Source: Ascidiimonas meishanensis (lineage in GTDB: Bacteria; Bacteroidota; Bacteroidia; Flavobacteriales; Flavobacteriaceae). Taken from it: 64,000 nt of DNA. Below, piece by piece: positions 18,373 through 27,414 of this stretch. The stretch covers positions 62,001 through 126,000 of the forward strand of contig NZ_JBBEXD010000003.1 in assembly GCF_037782385.1 (NCBI RefSeq), in the 5' to 3' direction. Each line of letters starts with the position of its first letter. The stretch's first letter is position 1. The notes beneath the pieces are model-generated. The model saw only the letters and a program-made list of their open reading frames with translations, searched no databases and had not been told where the DNA came from. The position numbers were made by a program, and so were the translations under genes.

Positions 18373-21300
18373 ATGAAAACAACTTTACGCTTGAACTTCA
18401 AGCTGTTGGTTACGTTGTGTTTATCGGTATTTTTTCTAGTACCGATTTTCGCTCAGCAGCCAACTATTGAAGAAGACCCTAGTCAGAATCCGCAAAAAGG
18501 TCACAAACTCTACAAACAATCTAAAATCTACGATAGTAAGACTGGGGCTATTGAAAGTAAACCTAAAGCGGTAGGAGACAAAGCACAGGATAGAATGGAG
18601 TATGAATTCAACATGCTTAAGAATCCGTACACAGGAGAAATTCCTGCAAATATTAGAAACAAAGAACTCAAATTTGCATCAGGTATTGAATTAGCACCCA
18701 CAGATGATAACGCTATGTCAAGAGGTAATTTTTCCAATTGGAAAAGTAGGGGGCCTTTTAATGTAGGCGGAAGAACGCGGGCATTGGCAATTGATGTAAC
18801 AAACGAGAATGTAATTCTTGCTGGAGGTGTTTCTGGTGGCTTGTATCGCTCTACAAATGGCGGACAAACATGGAGAGAAGCTACCAATGATAGACAGGCA
18901 CCAAGTATTAGTGCGATTGCTCAGGATACTCGAAGAAACAAAACAAATACCTGGTATTACGCTACTGGTGAGCGAATAGGAAACTCTGCGAGTGCTGGGG
19001 GTGCTTTCTATACAGGTACTGGAGTATATAAGTCTATGAATGGTGGTAGAACTTGGAGACTTTTAGAATCTACTAGTGACAATGATATTCGTTTTGCCTC
19101 TCCTTTTGATATAGTAAGTAGTATTGCAGTGCATCCAATAAATGGAGACGTGTATTTGGGAACTATTGACGGGATCTGGAGATCGCAAGATGGAGGAGAT
19201 ACTTTTGAAGAGGTACTAGAAGGAGGTTTTGATAATTTTACTGAGGTAATGATTACACCTTCAGGTAGAATTTATGCCACTATCGCAGCAGGGGGTACCC
19301 CTAATGCGGGCTGGTTTACGTCTACCAACGGAGATACCTGGACGAATATCACTCCAGCCGGACTTCCTCCAACCTATAGCAGAACCGTTTTGACTTATGA
19401 TCCTTCAGATGAAAATACGATTTGGTTCTTTGCTAGAAACCTCTCTCCCTTTTCAGAAGCCTTTTTATGGAAGTATGATGCAGATGCTGCGACTGAAGCA
19501 GAACTATGGGCAGATCTTTCTGTAAACTTACCAACGAGTATAGGTGGTCCTGTTGGGAATTTAAATCTGCAAACCGGGTATAATATGATAGTGAAAGTAC
19601 ACCCTACCAACTCAGATATGGTATTTGTAGCTGGCACAAACTTATATCGCTCTATGGACGGCTTCAGTACTCAGGTAGGTCAGGAAAGCTGGATAGGAGG
19701 GTATTCACCAATTAATAACGTATCTGTGTATCCTGATAATCACCCAGATCAACACGTGCTACTATTTTTCCCTTCCAATCCAAACAAAGCTTTGAACGGA
19801 ACAGACGGGGGGGTTCATATTACAGAAGATATTACTACTTCTTTAAGTGCTGCAGTACCTGTAGAGTGGACAGACCTGAATAACGGGTATCTTTCAACAC
19901 AGCCTTATGCAGTGGCATTTGATCCAGAGGCAAATAGTGACGATTTAGTAGCAGGTTTTCAAGATAACGGTACCTGGTTTACCAATTCTACTGCAAGCAA
20001 TGCAATTTGGGAAGAAGATTTTGGAGGTGATGGAGCTTATAATGCGATTGCTGATGGAGGACTTACACGTTATGTATCTTCACAACGAGGTAATTTGTAT
20101 CGCTTAAACTTTGATGAAGATGGAGAATTTATTTCTTTTACCAGAGTAAGACCTTCCATTGTTAATACCTTCTCATTTATTACCCCATTTGTGCTAGATC
20201 CTAATAATGATAATGTTATGTATCTTCCTTCTGGTAATCAGATGCTAAGAAATAATAATTTAGATGAAATTCCATTATTTTCAAATTCTGCAACTCCGGT
20301 AAATTGGGTGATTTTAGGTCAAACAGCAACTCCTGATGGAAGTACAATAACTTCTTTAGATGTATCTACCTATCCGGTAGCTAACCGACTTTATTACGGA
20401 ACCAATTCCGGTGGAATATATAGAATGGATAATGCAAATCTGGATAACCAGCCAGTAGTTGATATTTCAACTGGAAAAGGCTTGCCTATTGGTAACGTAA
20501 ATAATGTTTATGTAGACCCCTCTAATGCAGATCGTGTATTTGCAGTATTTTCTAATTATACTATTCCTAGTATTTTTATGAGTACAGATGCCGGAGAAAC
20601 CTGGACTGATATCAGTGGAAATTTAGAAGAGAATCCTGATGGTTCTGGAAACGGACCTTCAGTGAGATGGATTGCAGTGAAAGGTAAAGATGAAGGTTTA
20701 TATGCAGCAACTAGCACAGGTCTGTACACTACATCCCGTATTAACGGAAGTAATACAAGGTGGAATCAAGAACGTGTTCAAATAGGTAATGCAGTAGTTG
20801 CCCAAGTTAGAACTAGAAAAGATGGTTTTGTGGCAGCAGCTTCTCATGGGAATGGTTTGTATAGTGCACGTTTCCCTGTACGCGAACGTCCTGAGTTATC
20901 ATTAACAGCTAATTTCCTGCTTAGTGACACATTAGTTCCTTTAAACAGTGAAGATGTAGTAGTTGATATTACTGGACTTTTCTCAGGAGGACCCGCACCA
21001 ATTACTGTAGAACTTACAAATTCAAACCCTTCTTTGGTAACTGCTACTTTGAGTGGCAATACACTTACTTTAAGCTATACTGCAGATGCAGAGGGAAGTG
21101 CAACTATTGGTTTAATAGCTACCTCTGGAGAAGAGCAGGTAGCAGAAGGATTCACTACAACGGTAACGGAGTTTGCTATTTATGAGCAAATTGATCCGCG
21201 TATAAGCTCTTCACCATCTCAGTTATTCGTGGATTTTGGAGGGGCATTGGTTCAATCTTCTGATGATTTTGTGATACCTTCAGGAAATACCTGGACTATT

Positions 21301-22020
21301 GATAAGGTACTTGCTGCTGGTGGAGCAAATGGAGCTCCAACATTTACAAGTGCAACAGTAGTAATTTATGCAGATGCAGGAGGATTACCAGGTGCAGAGA
21401 TTTATAACAGCGGCGCATTGGTGCCTGCATCAGCCGCAACAGATACTAATTTAACCTTAGAATTACCAGAGGCTCAAGTACTTGAAAGCGGTACATACTG
21501 GTTATCTGTATACGCTATATTACCTTTTAATCCAGGTGGAAGACAATGGTTTTGGAATACACAAAGCGCTGTTGTAGGTAATGAAGCAGCCTTTAGAGAT
21601 CCTGTAAATTTGTTTGGAACAGGTGCACTAGACTGGACACCTCAATCTGGTGCCTTTACAACAAGACCCCCACGTGATCATATCTTTCAAATTTTTGGAG
21701 TAGTGGAAGAAGCAGGAACAACTGGAGGAGGAACAGAAAGTAATGATCCAGAATTGTTAGCTACTGTTGATGGTAATGCAAAAACATTGGTATGGCCTAA
21801 TCCTTCTGGAAGCGATTTCAATTTCCGTTTAAATAGCAATACAGATTCAAATTTAACTGCACGTATTTATTCCATTACGGGTCAGTTAATTTATGAAAAA
21901 GCGAATTTAGCCCCTGGAACTTCCTTTAATTGGAATGCAGCAACTAATCCTGCAGGATTCTATATTGTAAATATAAGCGGTACTAATACCAATGAACAAT
22001 TTAAAATAATAAAGCGTTAG
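18373..22020 (+). CDS. T9SS-secreted Sortilin/BNR beta-propeller protein
   Basis: A 1215-residue secreted protein. A Sec signal peptide (to about residue 28, ending PIFAQ) is followed by a VPS10/BNR-type propeller with repeated Asp-box-like turns (STNGGQTW, SMNGGRTW, SQDGGDTF, STDAGETW), an Ig-like segment (about 835-940), a further beta-rich region, and a C-terminal T9SS type A sorting domain (VWPNPSGSDFNF ... GFYIVNIS ... EQFKIIKR). Such propellers are often annotated as glycosyl hydrolases, but no catalytic residues can be assigned. It is monocistronic between a candidate promoter and a strong terminator. The final destination is the cell surface or medium. Confidence 0.9.
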   Translation: MKTTLRLNFKLLVTLCLSVFFLVPIFAQQPTIEEDPSQNPQKGHKLYKQSKIYDSKTGAIESKPKAVGDKAQDRMEYEFNMLKNPYTGEIPANIRNKELKFASGIELAPTDDNAMSRGNFSNWKSRGPFNVGGRTRALAIDVTNENVILAGGVSGGLYRSTNGGQTWREATNDRQAPSISAIAQDTRRNKTNTWYYATGERIGNSASAGGAFYTGTGVYKSMNGGRTWRLLESTSDNDIRFASPFDIVSSIAVHPINGDVYLGTIDGIWRSQDGGDTFEEVLEGGFDNFTEVMITPSGRIYATIAAGGTPNAGWFTSTNGDTWTNITPAGLPPTYSRTVLTYDPSDENTIWFFARNLSPFSEAFLWKYDADAATEAELWADLSVNLPTSIGGPVGNLNLQTGYNMIVKVHPTNSDMVFVAGTNLYRSMDGFSTQVGQESWIGGYSPINNVSVYPDNHPDQHVLLFFPSNPNKALNGTDGGVHITEDITTSLSAAVPVEWTDLNNGYLSTQPYAVAFDPEANSDDLVAGFQDNGTWFTNSTASNAIWEEDFGGDGAYNAIADGGLTRYVSSQRGNLYRLNFDEDGEFISFTRVRPSIVNTFSFITPFVLDPNNDNVMYLPSGNQMLRNNNLDEIPLFSNSATPVNWVILGQTATPDGSTITSLDVSTYPVANRLYYGTNSGGIYRMDNANLDNQPVVDISTGKGLPIGNVNNVYVDPSNADRVFAVFSNYTIPSIFMSTDAGETWTDISGNLEENPDGSGNGPSVRWIAVKGKDEGLYAATSTGLYTTSRINGSNTRWNQERVQIGNAVVAQVRTRKDGFVAAASHGNGLYSARFPVRERPELSLTANFLLSDTLVPLNSEDVVVDITGLFSGGPAPITVELTNSNPSLVTATLSGNTLTLSYTADAEGSATIGLIATSGEEQVAEGFTTTVTEFAIYEQIDPRISSSPSQLFVDFGGALVQSSDDFVIPSGNTWTIDKVLAAGGANGAPTFTSATVVIYADAGGLPGAEIYNSGALVPASAATDTNLTLELPEAQVLESGTYWLSVYAILPFNPGGRQWFWNTQSAVVGNEAAFRDPVNLFGTGALDWTPQSGAFTTRPPRDHIFQIFGVVEEAGTTGGGTESNDPELLATVDGNAKTLVWPNPSGSDFNFRLNSNTDSNLTARIYSITGQLIYEKANLAPGTSFNWNAATNPAGFYIVNISGTNTNEQFKIIKR

Positions 22021-22046
22021 ATACTCTTTATCTTAGGAATTTAGAG

Positions 22047-22075
22047 GCCCGAAACAGCCATGTTTCGGGCTTTTT
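22047..22075 (+). terminator. Rho-independent terminator after T9SS propeller gene
   Basis: Perfect 10-bp stem GCCCGAAACA / TGTTTCGGGC (22047-22056 with 22061-22070), GCCA tetraloop, then five T's. Confidence 0.9.
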
Positions 22076-22187
22076 GTTTCACAAAGTTTTAATAATGTAT
22101 TATAGAAAACAGTTGAAATAGCTATACCAATTCTATGAAATAATACTTTGTAATGTACTTCTACTAATTAGAATTTAGCACGTAATA

Positions 22188-22416
22188 TGGCTAAACCCTT
22201 CTGGAAGTAATTTTAATTTCCGCTTAAATTTAAAATCAAGCGGCAATTTAATGGTTTGTCTACTATTTGATTTGGCAGTTGTTGGTCTATGAAAGGAAAA
22301 AATGTATTACCCAAGATACGTTTGAGTAGAATGCTGCATCTAGTCCTTCTGGATTTTGTGTTGTTACCATTACTAGCGATACTGTGAAAGAACAATTTAA
22401 GATTGCTAAACATTGA
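22188..22416 (+). pseudogene. Decayed copy of a T9SS sorting domain
   Basis: Beyond the terminator the DNA encodes, in two frames, a second version of the C-terminal sorting domain of the preceding gene. From 22188 it reads WLNPSGSNFNFRLN, against VWPNPSGSDFNFRLN upstream. After a frameshift it continues GQLLVYE, and after a stop it ends SPSGFCVV ... EQFKIAKH with a TGA at 22414-22416, against AGFYIVN ... EQFKIIKR. The rest of the duplicated gene is absent. This is either the tail of a deleted paralogue or a tandem-duplication relic. Confidence 0.75.
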
Positions 22417-22478
22417 TTGTTTAAATTTAAAGAAGCTTAGAAACCATTGTGTTTGGAGTCTTTTTTTTATCTTTAAGT

Positions 22479-22895
22479 ATGAGATATATTTTAATACTAC
22501 TGTTTGCCACGTCCTTCATAGGATGCAAGGCTGTGAAAGCACAAAATACCAAAGATACAACGCCCTCTAAGCCCGTATATAGAGGGGAAGACATAGGGAT
22601 TGCTCCGGGCCAGATTAAGTTTAAGGCAAAGGTAATTTCTATAAATTCTGAGCCTGAAACGGATTGTGGAAATTCTTTTTCTAAGACGGTAGAACTTGAG
22701 ATTATCCAGATTTATTTAACAGGTGCTGCTACCCGAAATATTCCAAATCTAAACTCTATTTACACCTTTCAATTGAATACTTCTGCTAAGTTGCCTAAGC
22801 CAAATACTATTATTGACGCAATGGCAAGAGAAATGGTATGCAAAGATGCAACCATGTCTTATTTTGTGCTAGATGATTTTATAGTATTGGAATAA
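22479..22895 (+). CDS. Small lipoprotein of unknown function
   Basis: A 138-residue predicted lipoprotein: MRYILILLFATSFIGCKAV gives a signal peptide with lipobox Cys near residue 16. The mature part has an Asp-Cys-Gly stretch (ETDCGNSFSKTVELEI) and a later Cys (REMVCKDATMS), suggesting a disulfide in the periplasm. The ATG at 22479 is chosen over an upstream GTG at 22449 because it places the signal peptide at the terminus. No family is recognised and no operon partner is apparent. Confidence 0.65.
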   Translation: MRYILILLFATSFIGCKAVKAQNTKDTTPSKPVYRGEDIGIAPGQIKFKAKVISINSEPETDCGNSFSKTVELEIIQIYLTGAATRNIPNLNSIYTFQLNTSAKLPKPNTIIDAMAREMVCKDATMSYFVLDDFIVLE

Positions 22896-23224
22896 GCATT
22901 AAAATCTAGTTTATAATTATCTTTTCTTTTGGTTCTTTTTTGAACCCTGAGCAAGCAAAGAAAATGAACGTGATTTACTTATACACCTTATTTTTAATAA
23001 TTCAAAGGGCCTATTTAAGATTAAAATATAAAACTGAAATTAGATTGAAATCACTTTTAGCATGTACAGTAAACAAATGTCAAGAAATCTTAAATGGTGG
23101 AAGAGACAGATGTCGTATTCAGTATCTAGTCAACTGAGCTAAGATGGTTTATGAAAACAAATGGTGTGCACTCAAAAAGCTTCAGGAAGTCTTTAAAGAA
23201 GATCATAATAAGTAAAGGGGGTTT
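22896..23224. other. Intergenic region with possible coding relic
   Basis: A 329-base gap. A short open frame from 22940 stops at 23135-23137 and continues in frame for another 22 codons to a stop near 23215 (AKMVYENKWCALKKLQEV). It might be a decayed gene, but no family is recognised and no start signal is convincing. The repeat at 22922-22970 lies here. Confidence 0.3.
22922..22970. repeat. Dispersed palindromic repeat, copy 1
   Basis: TTTTCTTT at the left edge faces GCAAAGAAAATGAACG at the right edge, with an inner GGTTC/GAACC hairpin. A second copy with the same flanks lies at 37003-37044. Confidence 0.45.
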
Positions 23225-24316
23225 TTAATTTCCTGCAAATAAAGAAATGATTCCTATCACAATTAAAATAGCAATTACTAGTAAAAATATCTTCCAGAAA
23301 GAGTAAGGGCGTTCACCACTAATATTTCCATTTTGCCCATTGATGTAAAATTGATATTCTTTCCCTTTATATCTATAAGAACTGAGATATACCGGCAATA
23401 GAATATGTTTAAATGTTTCTTTACTCAATTTAATATCCGCATGATTTATTTTCTGAGTATCGCCTCCAATATCTCTACGAATCCAGTTGTAAGCGATGTC
23501 TTTTGCTTTTTGGTAAGAAGATTTATGACCGTCTTTTAAGGAAATAGTATATTTTTCGGTTACAAAACCTGCCAAGTATTTCTCATTAAAGGGAGCAAGT
23601 TCTTTTAAATTCCAAAAAGCAATTTTATGAGGGATTTCACGTCTTTTTTTCTCTGAGGCATTGATTAGAATATCATCTATAAAACCAGAAACTTGTCCAG
23701 ATGCACTACGCCATCGTGTTTTGCGTACCTGTTGCTTTCTAGGGCCTTTTTTTGTTTGTATTGTTTTTGTCTCATAATAGTAATCACCTCTCTTACCTTG
23801 ATAATTAGCAAGGAGATTGGCATCAAAAGTCCAATACGGTATATAAAGCCCGTGCAGCCCTTCTGGGTCCAAAGCCGCTTTCTTTAATTCATCAGGAGCA
23901 AACCAGAGTCCGTTTACCCATTTCATAAAAATTTGTCTTGCGCGTCTTTTATCAAATTCAAAAGGAGCTACAGCCCCTGGCAGTATCCAACCTTCTTGTT
24001 GCACATCTTCCAATATTAAAGGCTCTGCGCAGTACACACAATGTAAAGATTTATAGTTCTCTTCTATATGCTGATTGGCACCACAGTTTTTACATTGAAT
24101 AAGGTCTATTTTATCTGTATAAACATTCTCGCCAACTAACTTGAGATAATGCTGTAATTCCAGCTCTTCAAAACTGGATTTTTGTTGTTCTATAAACTCT
24201 TCATACCCACAATACTCGCATTGCAATTGCTGTGAACCTGGTTTATAGCGCATTTCTGCACCGCAATTGGCACAGGCTTTTTTTGCTTCTGAATTTTTTA
24301 TCTCCTGTTCTTCCAT
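23225..24316 (-). CDS. Double zinc-ribbon membrane-anchored protein
   Basis: A 363-residue protein with two N-terminal zinc ribbons: CANCGAEMRY ... CEYCGYEEF (residues 15-40) and CKNCGANQHI ... CVYCAEPL (about 75-100). A large central domain follows (WVNGLWFAPDELKKAAL, LHGLYIPYWTFDANL), then one C-terminal membrane helix (about 340-360). This resembles the TFIIB-type zinc-ribbon/YdjH-like proteins that accompany SPFH proteins. It is downstream of, and 34 bases from, the SPFH gene on the same strand. A role in membrane-domain organisation or stress is inferred only from that pairing. Confidence 0.8.
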   Translation of the reverse strand: MEEQEIKNSEAKKACANCGAEMRYKPGSQQLQCEYCGYEEFIEQQKSSFEELELQHYLKLVGENVYTDKIDLIQCKNCGANQHIEENYKSLHCVYCAEPLILEDVQQEGWILPGAVAPFEFDKRRARQIFMKWVNGLWFAPDELKKAALDPEGLHGLYIPYWTFDANLLANYQGKRGDYYYETKTIQTKKGPRKQQVRKTRWRSASGQVSGFIDDILINASEKKRREIPHKIAFWNLKELAPFNEKYLAGFVTEKYTISLKDGHKSSYQKAKDIAYNWIRRDIGGDTQKINHADIKLSKETFKHILLPVYLSSYRYKGKEYQFYINGQNGNISGERPYSFWKIFLLVIAILIVIGIISLFAGN

Positions 24317-24350
24317 GAAGAATGGCTGGATGATTTAGAATAATTTCTGA

Positions 24351-25487
24351 TTAGGCATTTGGCAACGGCGGCGGTGTGCTACCACCTAGAAAAGGTTTTA
24401 ATTCTTCTACTTCCTTCAAAGCTATCCAATTTTCCATACCCTGTTTCCAAACCAATGTATCTCTGTTAACACTTCTTTTGGCAAAGAGATCTTTCAATAC
24501 ATCAAAAGAAACCGGTCCGGTTTGCTGTCCGTTAACCGCGTAATAATATTGAACCTGTAAAGGCATTGGAGGTGGTACAACCAAAGGGTTTTGTGCAGGT
24601 TGAGCAGTTGCTTGTCCAACTGCGGGATTCATCATATTACCCATTTGTTGAGCCAATACAAAGCCCATTCCCATGCCCATTCCTGCACCCGCAGTTCCAC
24701 CTTCATTTTTTGCCGCGGCTTCCATTGCTTTCGCAGCTTTAAATTGAGAAAGCTTGGTCATATCTAGCTTATCCAGTCTGCTATACTCAAAAATTTCTTT
24801 TTTGAGCTCTTCAGGCATAGAAACATTTTCTATGTAGAATTTTTCCAATTCAATCCCAACACGGCCAAATTCTGGTTGCATTACCTCTTGGCAAGTTTCA
24901 GATAACTCCGTAGTATTTGCAGCGTATAATTCAATAGGAATTTTAGCCTCTCCTACTGTATCTGTAAATCTGGTAACAATTAAACTTTTAAGATGCTCAT
25001 TAATTTCATAGCTGGTAAAATGACCATCGGTACCCACAATATCAATGATGAATTTACCGGGGTCTGAAATACGAAAACTAAAGGTTCCAAAAGCTCTTAT
25101 TTCAACCAGTCCAAAGCGTTCATCATTGAGCATGATGGCGTTTTTAGTACCCCATTTTTCATCTGTAAACAAGCGGGTACTCACAAAATAAACTTCCGCT
25201 TTAAACGGACTGTCAAAACCATATTTCCATCCTTTTAAAGTGGTGAGGATAGGTAAGTTTTGTGTGTTAAGTGTATAGGTGCCAGGTTTAAAAACATCTG
25301 CTAATTGCCCTTCATTGATAAAGACCGCCATTTGTCCTTCGCGTACAATAAGCTTCGCATTGTTTTTTATTTCATTCTGATAACGCTCAAATCTATATAC
25401 AAGTGTGTCATTGGTATTGTCTAACCACTCTATAATATCTATAAATTCATGACTGAGTTTTTTCTTAATCTCATCAAAAAGTCCCAT
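24351..25487 (-). CDS. SPFH domain protein with C-terminal GYF_2 domain (YdjI-like)
   Basis: A 378-residue protein of the YdjI/virion-core-like SPFH branch. The N-terminal SPFH domain (about 20-255) has AKLIVREGQMAVFINEGQL and FGTFSFRISDPGKFI. Then comes a helix (KAAKAMEAAAKNEGG), a Gly/Met-rich linker, and a C-terminal GYF_2 module (YYYAVNGQQTGPVSF ... LVWKQGMENW, about 315-365). The family organises membrane microdomains. With the downstream zinc-ribbon gene it forms a conserved type of two-gene pair. No signal peptide is present, so it is probably peripheral at the cytosolic face. Confidence 0.88.
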   Translation of the reverse strand: MGLFDEIKKKLSHEFIDIIEWLDNTNDTLVYRFERYQNEIKNNAKLIVREGQMAVFINEGQLADVFKPGTYTLNTQNLPILTTLKGWKYGFDSPFKAEVYFVSTRLFTDEKWGTKNAIMLNDERFGLVEIRAFGTFSFRISDPGKFIIDIVGTDGHFTSYEINEHLKSLIVTRFTDTVGEAKIPIELYAANTTELSETCQEVMQPEFGRVGIELEKFYIENVSMPEELKKEIFEYSRLDKLDMTKLSQFKAAKAMEAAAKNEGGTAGAGMGMGMGFVLAQQMGNMMNPAVGQATAQPAQNPLVVPPPMPLQVQYYYAVNGQQTGPVSFDVLKDLFAKRSVNRDTLVWKQGMENWIALKEVEELKPFLGGSTPPPLPNA

Positions 25488-25556
25488 GATTGTGTAATTT
25501 TAAAATTGGAAGGTTAAGTTACTAAAATTATTGATTTTTGGTAAGCGGTTACCAAA

Positions 25557-26288
25557 TTAATTGCGCCCTTTTTCATCTGGATATAATAGGTAGACAGGAT
25601 CACTCTGCCAATATTCTTTAGATGCAGTGTCCATTATAGTGAGTGGTTGTTCATAAGCAGCCCCTGTATCTACATTCCATATACCTGCGGCATGCACAGG
25701 CACTGATTCTCCAATACGAATAGTTGGGGTATGCCCAATAAAGATTTCTTTATAATGAGTAAGTCTCTTAGGGTATAGTTCATGTTTTGGCGTTAGCGAA
25801 GGATTCAAAGCAAGCGCCATTTCCCAAAGCGATCTATCCCAATAAACCATTTCAGAAAAATATTCCCGTTCAATGCCATGTACATTTGTAAAACCTGCGT
25901 GTACAAAAAGTTTGTTATCACTATCTAAATGATAATCATCTAAGTTCTCAAGAAAATTGATATGCTCTTCTTTTTCTTGAGCTTCAATTTGGTTATAGGC
26001 TGTAACAGTTGCCTTGCCTCCATGAAAAAGCCACATAGGATTGTCAAATCCATGTTTAAGCCATTTATAACAAAGCTCATCATGGTTTCCTCGTATAAAA
26101 ATGCAGGAATGGGTTTTTTGAAGTGTTATTAAAAATTTAATAACTTGAGGAGATTCGCTCCATCCATCCACATAATCTCCTAAAAAAATAAGTTGATCAT
26201 CCACCGTAATTTTGGCTCTCTCCAATACTTGGATTAGAGCTTTTAGGCCACCATGAATGTCACCTATAACAAGTTTTCTTTTAAACAT
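25557..26288 (-). CDS. PPP-type metallophosphoesterase
   Basis: Calcineurin-like phosphatase of 243 residues, close to bacterial serine/threonine protein phosphatase 1 or symmetrical-tetraphosphatase-type enzymes. All metal-site motifs are present: GDIHGG (near residue 9), GDYVDGW, RGNHDELCYKW, VHAGF and IGHTPT. Cytosolic. The ATG at 26288 is preferred to a TTG at 26330, since it puts the first metal motif at the usual distance from the N-terminus. It lies 69 bases downstream of nothing on its own strand, and 172 bases separate it from the divergent fructokinase gene. Confidence 0.88.
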   Translation of the reverse strand: MFKRKLVIGDIHGGLKALIQVLERAKITVDDQLIFLGDYVDGWSESPQVIKFLITLQKTHSCIFIRGNHDELCYKWLKHGFDNPMWLFHGGKATVTAYNQIEAQEKEEHINFLENLDDYHLDSDNKLFVHAGFTNVHGIEREYFSEMVYWDRSLWEMALALNPSLTPKHELYPKRLTHYKEIFIGHTPTIRIGESVPVHAAGIWNVDTGAAYEQPLTIMDTASKEYWQSDPVYLLYPDEKGRN

Positions 26289-26460
26289 CTCTTTTTTTTG
26301 TATTCGCCTTCTTAACAAATTTGAAAGCAAATTGTATCTTTAACCTCTGTTTCAAAAATATTCTATTAAAAAGAATTTTGAAATCAAAAACCCAAAAATA
26401 ACGAAATTAGAAAGTTCTGTTTACTTTAACCACAGAAAGAAATATATCACAGAAGTACAT

Positions 26461-27414
26461 ATGAAGAACGTTTACTGTATTGGAGAAATGCTTATTGATT
26501 TTGTAGCGGAAAGACAAGGCAAAGACTTGACTCAAGCTTATCAGTTTACCCGAAAAGCAGGTGGAGCACCTGCAAATGTTGCTGCGGCCATTTCTAAATT
26601 AGGAGGTCAAAGTTATTTTGTAGGCGCAGTGGGTGAAGATCCTTTTGGTACTTTTTTAATAGAAGTAATGAAAAAACACAAGGTTTCTGTAGAATATGTT
26701 CAACAAATTTCCACTTTTACAACCCTTGCTTTTGTTTCTCTAGCAGAAGATGGAGAACGAGATTTTGTATTTAGCAGGGGAGCAGATAGGGAGCTTTCTT
26801 ATGATGAAAATTTATCATCGCAATTTAACAATGAGATACTTCATTTTGGAGCTGCAACCGCTTTGTTGGGGGGTAGTTTACAAAAAGCATATACTCGCTA
26901 TTTAGAAGATGCGATTTCACGAAATGCGTTTATTTCTTTTGACCCTAATTACCGTACAGATCTCTGGAAAGATAGAGATGCCGAGTTTATTGCCTTATGT
27001 AAACCTTTTATTTCAAAATGCCATTTGGCGAAATTTAGTTTGGAAGAAGCTTTTCTTTTATCTGGAAAAACAACTTTGCCAGAAGCTTGTACAGTACTGC
27101 ATAATCTTGGGGCAAAAGCTATTTGTATTACCTTGGGTAAGGAAGGAACTTATGTGAGTACCAAGTCATATCAAACTACGGTTGGAAGTATTTCAGTTAC
27201 CCCTTTAGATACTACAGGAGCAGGAGATGCTTTTATTGGATGTCTTTTAAAGCAACTCTCTCTGCAAGAGATACCAGAAAGTGTTATTGAGGATGAATCT
27301 TTATTTTTGAAAATGGTAAAAAGAGCAAATATATGTGGTGCAATTACTACTACTAATTACGGAGCCATTGCAGCTTTACCAGATGAAATGCAACTTAACT
27401 CATTGGCTTTATGA
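26461..27414 (+). CDS. PfkB family carbohydrate kinase, probable fructokinase
   Basis: Ribokinase-fold sugar kinase of 317 residues. PfkB signature 1 is KAGGAPANVAAAISKLGG (about 32-50) and signature 2, with the catalytic Asp, is DTTGAGDAFIGCLL (about 250). It overlaps the amylosucrase gene by 4 bases (ATGA), so the two are coupled. Amylosucrase releases fructose from sucrose, so phosphorylation of that fructose to fructose 6-phosphate is the likely job. The substrate is inferred from this pairing and from subfamily appearance. Confidence 0.88.
   Translation: MKNVYCIGEMLIDFVAERQGKDLTQAYQFTRKAGGAPANVAAAISKLGGQSYFVGAVGEDPFGTFLIEVMKKHKVSVEYVQQISTFTTLAFVSLAEDGERDFVFSRGADRELSYDENLSSQFNNEILHFGAATALLGGSLQKAYTRYLEDAISRNAFISFDPNYRTDLWKDRDAEFIALCKPFISKCHLAKFSLEEAFLLSGKTTLPEACTVLHNLGAKAICITLGKEGTYVSTKSYQTTVGSISVTPLDTTGAGDAFIGCLLKQLSLQEIPESVIEDESLFLKMVKRANICGAITTTNYGAIAALPDEMQLNSLAL

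Noticed and set aside
22940..23137. Small open frame of 65 codons with a hydrophobic start
   Set aside because: It runs through the palindromic repeat, has no ribosome-binding site or recognised family, and is followed in frame by further codons after a stop; described only as a possible relic.
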